A stretch of DNA of 64,000 nt, taken from Thermoplasmata archaeon (GTDB taxonomy: Archaea > Thermoplasmatota > Thermoplasmata > Lutacidiplasmatales > SKW197). The stretch spans positions 115,581 to 179,580 of the forward strand of contig JAVZCK010000002.1 in the NCBI GenBank assembly GCA_038874435.1, in the 5' to 3' direction. The notes beneath the pieces are model-generated. The model ran no database searches, was not told the DNA's origin, and worked only from the letters and a program-made list of their open reading frames with translations. Below, in pieces: positions 61,201 through 64,000 of the stretch; position 1 is the stretch's first letter, and every line of letters begins with the position of its first letter. A program made the position numbers and the translations under genes.

Positions 61201-63807
61201 GCCTGCTTCCCATGAACCATTTCTGGCAGGAATCGTGTAGTTACTCCATCTGGCTGTGTCACTTTCAAAATCCTCAGATAGATAAACAGAACCCTGCTGC
61301 TGGTTGAGTGTTATGTTCACATTCTCCAGGTTGATTTTCTGTACATTCAGACCAAGTAAACAGCTTTCTACCAAAGAATCCTTAAGGTCCACAACCGCGT
61401 TTCCGTGACCCATGATTGTGAGATTCTCAAAAGCGGCTTTTCTTGTCACAAGTGCTCCATTATCTTCTATGCTGAGCATCAAACTTTTATCTGCAGCAAT
61501 CCTCGCATTGTTTGTTAGGTACAAACTACCATTTTCGCTCACAATTATCTGATACTGATAATTCCTCACCTGCGAAACATTGAGCGTAGTGTTGTCAAGA
61601 GTTAAGTTTCCATTGCCCTTGATTATTATGAAACCTGCGTGAATATATGGATTTATGTCCTTCAGTGTGCGGTTCGGGTGTGCAGGCGTACCGTCAATGA
61701 AGAGGTCTGCGCCCTCTCTATATACCACGACCTCATGGATAAGCAAGTTATTCTGCTCCTCCAGCTCATACACCTCGTTATTTGCATCAACGACAATCAC
61801 AATCTTGTATTTTCCAGCCGTTGCTTTTGTCCACATTTGGGATGGTAGGTTCACACTTTGGCCCACAGCAAGTTGATTGCATTCCACAGACGCAAAGACA
61901 GTGCCTCCAGCAAGAGGATGTCCCTCATAAAATACCACACGGAAGTGTGTAGCATTAGCTGTGCCAACATTTGAAACGGACACATTCAAAACAAGAGGTG
62001 TGTTTGCAACGACAAATTCTGCAGGCATCATGGTAAAACTCAATGTGAGGTCTGGGTGGTCAAGAGTTTGAGCAAGCGAGATGTTCAATTGTCTTCTGTT
62101 ACTCTCACCAGTAATGTTCGGATAGGCAGAAAAGCTCAGATTATGGGTTGAAGTAAATGTTCCATTTGCACTGTTGTAAGCCATGAAAACTCTATAATTC
62201 CCATACGGCATTGAATTTGGCCAAAATGCAGCTGAAATATTATCTGTGACAAGAGGAATCGAGCAGAAACCACTTTCGTTTGTAATATTGTAGTTTGCTA
62301 CAGTCCTTCCGAGTGTAGTAAGGGCATAGGGAGCATGGGGCGCAGTGCTCATGTTGTTAAGCTTCTCAACCCTTGTTTGAATTTCTCCTGGGATACCATT
62401 GTAAGATACATTAACATAAGCCCCGGATACTGGCAAGTTCTGGGCATCTTTCAAAATCACATCTAACCACCTATATAGGTAGACCTCAGAGGTAGCATCC
62501 GTAAGAATTGGTGTATCTGCATGGTCTTGAGATTGCGACTCATTTACAGTGATATTCACGAAATAGCCAAAGCTGTTACTCCTCAAATTTATTCTGTTGT
62601 GTTGCGGATTGGCATTGTCTTTTGGCACTTCTGGATTCTGTGAAGATAAGAAGTCAACATCAAAGTAAGTGTTAATTGCAATTACATGGGTGTTCTCAAA
62701 TATTATGTCGTACTGGTCCCTCTCATTTACACCAATGTAAACTTCTGCATATATCACAAGTTTGTCTACAAAAACATTTAAAGTGTCGTTTAGGTTCTGA
62801 TATCTTATCTGAAGATTTGATAGATTGCCAAATGTAGTGGCACCAATCGTATAGGTTTCTGTGATATCTGTTGTGCGGTTGTTGGGTGCAATAGTAGTGT
62901 CTTGCCAGGTAACTCCACCATCGAAAGAAATTTGCATTACAGTGGGAGAAATATAATCTGCATCAGTGCGGTATGTTATGTTTAGCCAGGCGTTCAAAAC
63001 ATTACCAGTATTTCCGAGTGTGTCAAAGTTTTGAATGTGCATCATTCTGCCGGCTCCAACAACGTAATAATTCCCATCGGTGAAGTTGAGTGGCCCTGTG
63101 TTTGCATTGGTTGTGTTGTCAGAAACACCTTTGTAAAGAGGTCTCAGTTCGTAAACTGCGTTTGCGTAGGCATTTTGATACGATTTGTCTATGCTGGAAT
63201 TGATAAATACAATCCGACTGTTTACGGTCTTGAGTACAGGGCCATCATCAAGAGTATCTATCTCACTTGGTTCCTGGTACTGTGATGGAGGAGTAATTGC
63301 AGAAAGATTTGAATTGATGAAAGTAAGATTCGAGCCAGAAACATTGAAGTAACCTGGAAATGCAATTTTTGAGTTGTTGATATAAGAATCACCAGCGTTG
63401 GTCATTGAGATGTTGAAGAGTACATAAGGAAGAAGCTGACTAGTACTGACTGTTAGTTGTGCATTCTCCATTATTATTTTTCCGCCATCCTTTACGGAAA
63501 GCCAGTAATGATGAAAAATATCTTGTAGGAAGTAAAGCTCTGCATTCCTTATGATTAATGTGCCTCCATTTTGGACGGTAATGTTACCCTTCATTCCATA
63601 CTTTCCTGTCTCACCAGAAAGTGGGTCAATCGTGAGGCTATTTATCTCAAAAACACTTGTCCCATTGATTACAAGATTCCCGAATTCATCCTGTACAACC
63701 TCAGCTTTTGCTCCAGTCTCCTTCATAAATGTGTGCACTCCGGGTAGCAAGAGCATTAGCATCACAGCCAAACACAAGCATTTGGAACACAATCTATTTG
63801 CCAGCAT
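55291..63807 (-). CDS. 2838-residue CARDB/Ig-repeat surface protein with zinc-ribbon tail
   Basis: The longest gene in the window. Signal peptide (residues 1-30), then a beta-rich ectodomain: four related supermodules, each a right-handed-helix-like stretch (..LIINNTTLILTQ..), an Ig-like unit with the YRYLDV...TDIV...FVGVYTV pattern (starting near 442, 1050, 1440 and 1832) and a CARDB domain (near 584, 1154, 1537 and 1939). Three more CARDB units and a carboxypeptidase-regulatory-like domain follow. A MAM/jelly-roll-like insert lies at about 840-995. A membrane segment (2489-2515) leads to a cytoplasmic tail of about 320 residues with three zinc ribbons (CGEC/CPKC, CSEC/CPEC, CPQC/CLKC) and a Pro-rich end. 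AGGTGA precedes ATG 63807. Confidence 0.88.
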   Translation of the reverse strand: MLANRLCSKCLCLAVMLMLLLPGVHTFMKETGAKAEVVQDEFGNLVINGTSVFEINSLTIDPLSGETGKYGMKGNITVQNGGTLIIRNAELYFLQDIFHHYWLSVKDGGKIIMENAQLTVSTSQLLPYVLFNISMTNAGDSYINNSKIAFPGYFNVSGSNLTFINSNLSAITPPSQYQEPSEIDTLDDGPVLKTVNSRIVFINSSIDKSYQNAYANAVYELRPLYKGVSDNTTNANTGPLNFTDGNYYVVGAGRMMHIQNFDTLGNTGNVLNAWLNITYRTDADYISPTVMQISFDGGVTWQDTTIAPNNRTTDITETYTIGATTFGNLSNLQIRYQNLNDTLNVFVDKLVIYAEVYIGVNERDQYDIIFENTHVIAINTYFDVDFLSSQNPEVPKDNANPQHNRINLRSNSFGYFVNITVNESQSQDHADTPILTDATSEVYLYRWLDVILKDAQNLPVSGAYVNVSYNGIPGEIQTRVEKLNNMSTAPHAPYALTTLGRTVANYNITNESGFCSIPLVTDNISAAFWPNSMPYGNYRVFMAYNSANGTFTSTHNLSFSAYPNITGESNRRQLNISLAQTLDHPDLTLSFTMMPAEFVVANTPLVLNVSVSNVGTANATHFRVVFYEGHPLAGGTVFASVECNQLAVGQSVNLPSQMWTKATAGKYKIVIVVDANNEVYELEEQNNLLIHEVVVYREGADLFIDGTPAHPNRTLKDINPYIHAGFIIIKGNGNLTLDNTTLNVSQVRNYQYQIIVSENGSLYLTNNARIAADKSLMLSIEDNGALVTRKAAFENLTIMGHGNAVVDLKDSLVESCLLGLNVQKINLENVNITLNQQQGSVYLSEDFESDTARWSNYTIPARNGSWEAGTPKYISPHSGNVSFGTELLDKDRNGKYENSTTYVLVSPEISLIDAPNALLEYYQFYKLADDVAIVEITEDGTNWKEIARYTGLTTTWTKATIDISQYVGNLVKIRFTLVSNASQNDIGWYIDDIIVAQRYEIHASQFYGKDILINENLSELSSEDVCTLINATLPESENSVLARDNAIAKIYRYLVVNVTDLNGQPVSGAIVEAYGYLNGTLSGSASTGANGFATLTLLTDIINATTYQSSYFVGMYTVKITFGSEIYWSNISFKSYPYWENTVQIDRVLTTPLPDLSVWLTGLPSFVSVGSTLSINVSVNNTGNAYAPNAEIVVYDVIGGNQNIVGRQTVGVAGSSSVNLQFNWTPSQPGIHKIIVLGDPNNNITESNEGNNSCEVDVTVFRPSVDLVIINTTVTLTNMYYICSGMVYIENGSLILINTTFKLTQTSDFSFGVYINSGKLVLEKATLTSDYKYSVELQNSEVYANSSALGNAAVSGSAIAFKLRNSTFNTSLLLQSTDILFSNTVFTTEILEFHGRAYAENTSFDRALSFNDADNITLVAVNLPETPDAILAHQQAIVKIYRYLDIFLTDLNNAGLDGAMVNVYDIQMNQVASSTTANGTTRFVLPTDIVDATTPYYSNFVGVYIVNIAFGSGYWYNITMPCYYSWQKGLEITETIPAAPDVAVSFATTFPTLVPYGAIMNGTIKVENLGTSRAENLLVEIYDGLETVFSDRITVLAGGSQQINFAYTAHLTGYRTLILVADPGSEITETSKENNAATMEFIVYNPGSMLLIENTTVEISNTTAYQYGSILIGFNGTLILDNATLILTQPTAYAYGIYIYSDGTLIMKNSQIQGNYPYYFVTIENATVSAANSRITTISVLGTQNCKYLLFNTKFTDATLNISASEFTMIGGSLIEGFWQSIAISAVKFYLQDIYCPFQIVLAPNASAVLVNTTLSGGVDDIITADGAEAWIYRYLDVLALDGNKNPLDSVNITVSFASNGTIADTLLTDLYGNARFVLLTDIVNYSIQSIGGTSFFVGNYKVIAEFAGENQSASISFEAYPSTVNVVKLNLTYTAQVPDFAVSTGDIKVPATFDYYSGGTVNITVRNIGPRNGINVTIVVYDLNLDANTETEINRTVINILSGDVIYLSIQWLPSLPGNHSIKVEIDPINLFNETSKANNIAISQGVWFNPSIEIIGLNISKDALPYDENVYINLTVKNTGNVNMTNFEVVLEDTYLHQSFREFITSLNANQSVNVSFNYLVASPGNHIVNLRVEVDRVYDAETFVLKVYSPPDLEVDTNNIQILFGNTPVYKAMEDTPLTINVTIANLADTPAHNVTVEIYNDTYLIASVVIPNIPALSTTEISIPWNASMPGRILVSVLRCEQPYLEKNTANNNAEKLIEVIPLPDIQILDFYAEKNGNKTVNFTAGDTAILWLNISNSVNYAIENFSLEIFAGNISDENLIVSANLSIDANSTLTTNFTWIVHLDSNTSLYAVLNRNHTIVEKNYTNNMLDLNLTIISAKLLISIAQLPLTFNIDDTPVVSGQILREATGEGIQGINVNVVMFLNDDIVYQQAVTTDQNGNFTVTLIQLKEPGQYRVVVSCPDYPDVEVSSTLFSVEKPVPPPQFPWLMVIIAIIAVVGVSLAVVFLYFRRAAGKLVECGECGAYIPENATKCPKCGTEFEVTTVKCSECGAWIDGKATVCPECGTVFTGKKVEAESYEEMMRKEFNAYVEKFKTEAKKELGKEYSESAFWAWWKNKPTYRTYTQWLKEEELKKKGALKCPQCTTLNEKTAKVCLKCGSSLEGAELVQSEKLPGVKRVEISKEEEKVGKAEEKGPTPQKIEEPKKTVQPTAPPAQVPPVKQAEAQKQPPIPQAPPKPQVPLPPKPSEPKEEMPTLPIRGAPPSSPEQQQPEKAVLEFKPEQASPGAPKVVVIRKPTAAKVVIPKKVIRKPMAPGQEGEAQEIQGEESRDKQQQP

Positions 63808-63850
63808 TTTTCTTCACCTTCTTTCAAGTTATACCAAGATATTTATTGCT

Positions 63851-63860
63851 ATATATATAG
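63851..63860. promoter_or_regulatory. symmetrical box A, possibly bidirectional
   Basis: ATATATATAG in a self-complementary TATATATA stretch. Leftward initiation near 63830 would serve the giant gene with a leader of about 23 bases; rightward initiation near 63880 would serve the edge gene. Confidence 0.5.
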
Positions 63861-63916
63861 TTAACACCTACACCATGACTTCGGAAAGTTCATAGAAAGT
63901 TTGAATAGAAAAAAAT

Positions 63917-63950
63917 CCATCCCCGCTCTAAAATCAACCAGAGGGGATGG
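63917..63950 (+). promoter_or_regulatory. hairpin abutting the start of the right-edge gene
   Basis: CCATCCCC (63917-63924) pairs with GGGGATGG (63943-63950), with three further pairs inside (TCT/AGA). The 3' arm contains the only G-rich ribosome-site candidate and ends one base before ATG 63952, so the fold would hide it. Confidence 0.45.
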
Positions 63951-63951
63951 A

Positions 63952-64000
63952 ATGTCAACACAACAAGTCCATATATCGTCCGAACTAAAAAAATATATCG
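63952..64000 (+). CDS. start of a gene cut by the right edge (tentative)
   Basis: Sixteen open codons, MSTQQVHISSELKKYI, then the window ends. Too short to identify. Support is only the open frame, a protein-like sequence, an upstream box A and a G-rich stretch before the ATG; the ATG at 63948, in another frame, closes after 13 codons. Confidence 0.35.
   Translation, partial: MSTQQVHISSELKKYI

Noticed and set aside
1..64000. CRISPR arrays, insertion sequences, prophage genes, rRNA, inteins
   Set aside because: Looked for regularly spaced repeats, transposase or integrase motifs, rRNA sequence and intein splice motifs (including in RtcB); none seen.

Overview
The window reads as a chromosome segment of a euryarchaeon, most likely a member of the Thermoplasmatota. 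The evidence is the archaeal L7Ae-S28e-L24e-NDK ribosomal cluster, archaeal-only families (UPF0282, HVO_0476-type zinc protein, DUF504/MJ1316 domain, TrmI, NikR, two-CxxC disulfide oxidoreductase), an intron-containing tRNA gene, A/T-rich box A promoters placed about 25 bases before the start codon (many transcripts look leaderless), and very long cell-surface proteins built from FG-GAP and CARDB repeats. The two tungsten-type aldehyde:ferredoxin oxidoreductases, a 4-hydroxybutyryl-CoA dehydratase homologue and radical SAM and ferredoxin proteins point to an anaerobic, probably peptide- or organic-acid-fermenting lifestyle. The phylum assignment is inference; no marker tree could be run.

Layout. 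1-5.5 kb: the start of a secreted protein (leftward, cut by the edge) and an ABC transporter (ATPase plus a very large FtsX/MacB-type permease). 5.5-10.9 kb, leftward: an operon of acetyl-CoA synthetase, a second acyl-CoA synthetase, a flavin reductase, a RidA protein and a membrane hydrolase-like protein. 11.0-14.4 kb, rightward: CYTH protein, HDAC-family deacetylase, CTP synthase, DUF504 protein. 14.4-18.1 kb: aconitase-family large subunit and a HAD phosphatase (leftward), a YkgJ-type cysteine-cluster protein, TrmI. 18.14-18.64 kb: a tRNA-Glu(CTC) gene interrupted at position 37/38 by a 425-base, hairpin-rich, internally repeated intron, the strangest object in the window. 18.7-31.6 kb: a membrane protein under a palindromic operator, RuvC-like protein, protein disulfide oxidoreductase, RlmE, then leftward a 1689-residue HhH-coiled coil-TM-FG-GAP protein followed by a Ras-like GTPase, an MFS carrier, and the operon HVO_0476-PadR-HAAS-ThpR. 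31.7-38.5 kb: a zinc finger-thioredoxin-CcdA fusion, ferredoxin-AOR-MoaD-PHP, an OFA carrier, tRNA-Phe. 38.7-44.6 kb: a 31-codon small gene, DUF2156 protein, a second ferredoxin-AOR pair, and a 4-hydroxybutyryl-CoA dehydratase homologue with a UPF0282 metallo-hydrolase. 44.6-49.5 kb: a coiled-coil protein with a degenerate Mg-chelatase-type AAA+ domain, tRNA-Gly, tRNA-Ser, a homocitrate/isopropylmalate synthase family protein, the ribosomal cluster. 49.5-64 kb: NikR with three small upstream proteins, an FG-GAP surface protein, RtcB, a radical SAM protein, a 2838-residue CARDB surface protein, and the likely start of another gene at the right edge.

Connections. Acyl-CoA activation (two synthetases), a lysine deacetylase encoded next door, two AORs with dedicated ferredoxins, and a dehydratase of the hydroxybutyryl-CoA type suggest a carbon and electron network around short-chain acids and aldehydes. 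RtcB, ThpR, TrmI, RlmE and the DUF504 protein form a dispersed RNA-processing set; RtcB and the tRNA-Glu intron are functionally linked because archaeal tRNA exons are joined by RtcB. Several candidates for undescribed biology stand out: the tRNA intron, the GTPase/giant receptor-like pair, the pseudo-AAA+ protein and the conserved-looking 31-codon gene. No CRISPR array, insertion sequence, rRNA or prophage was seen.
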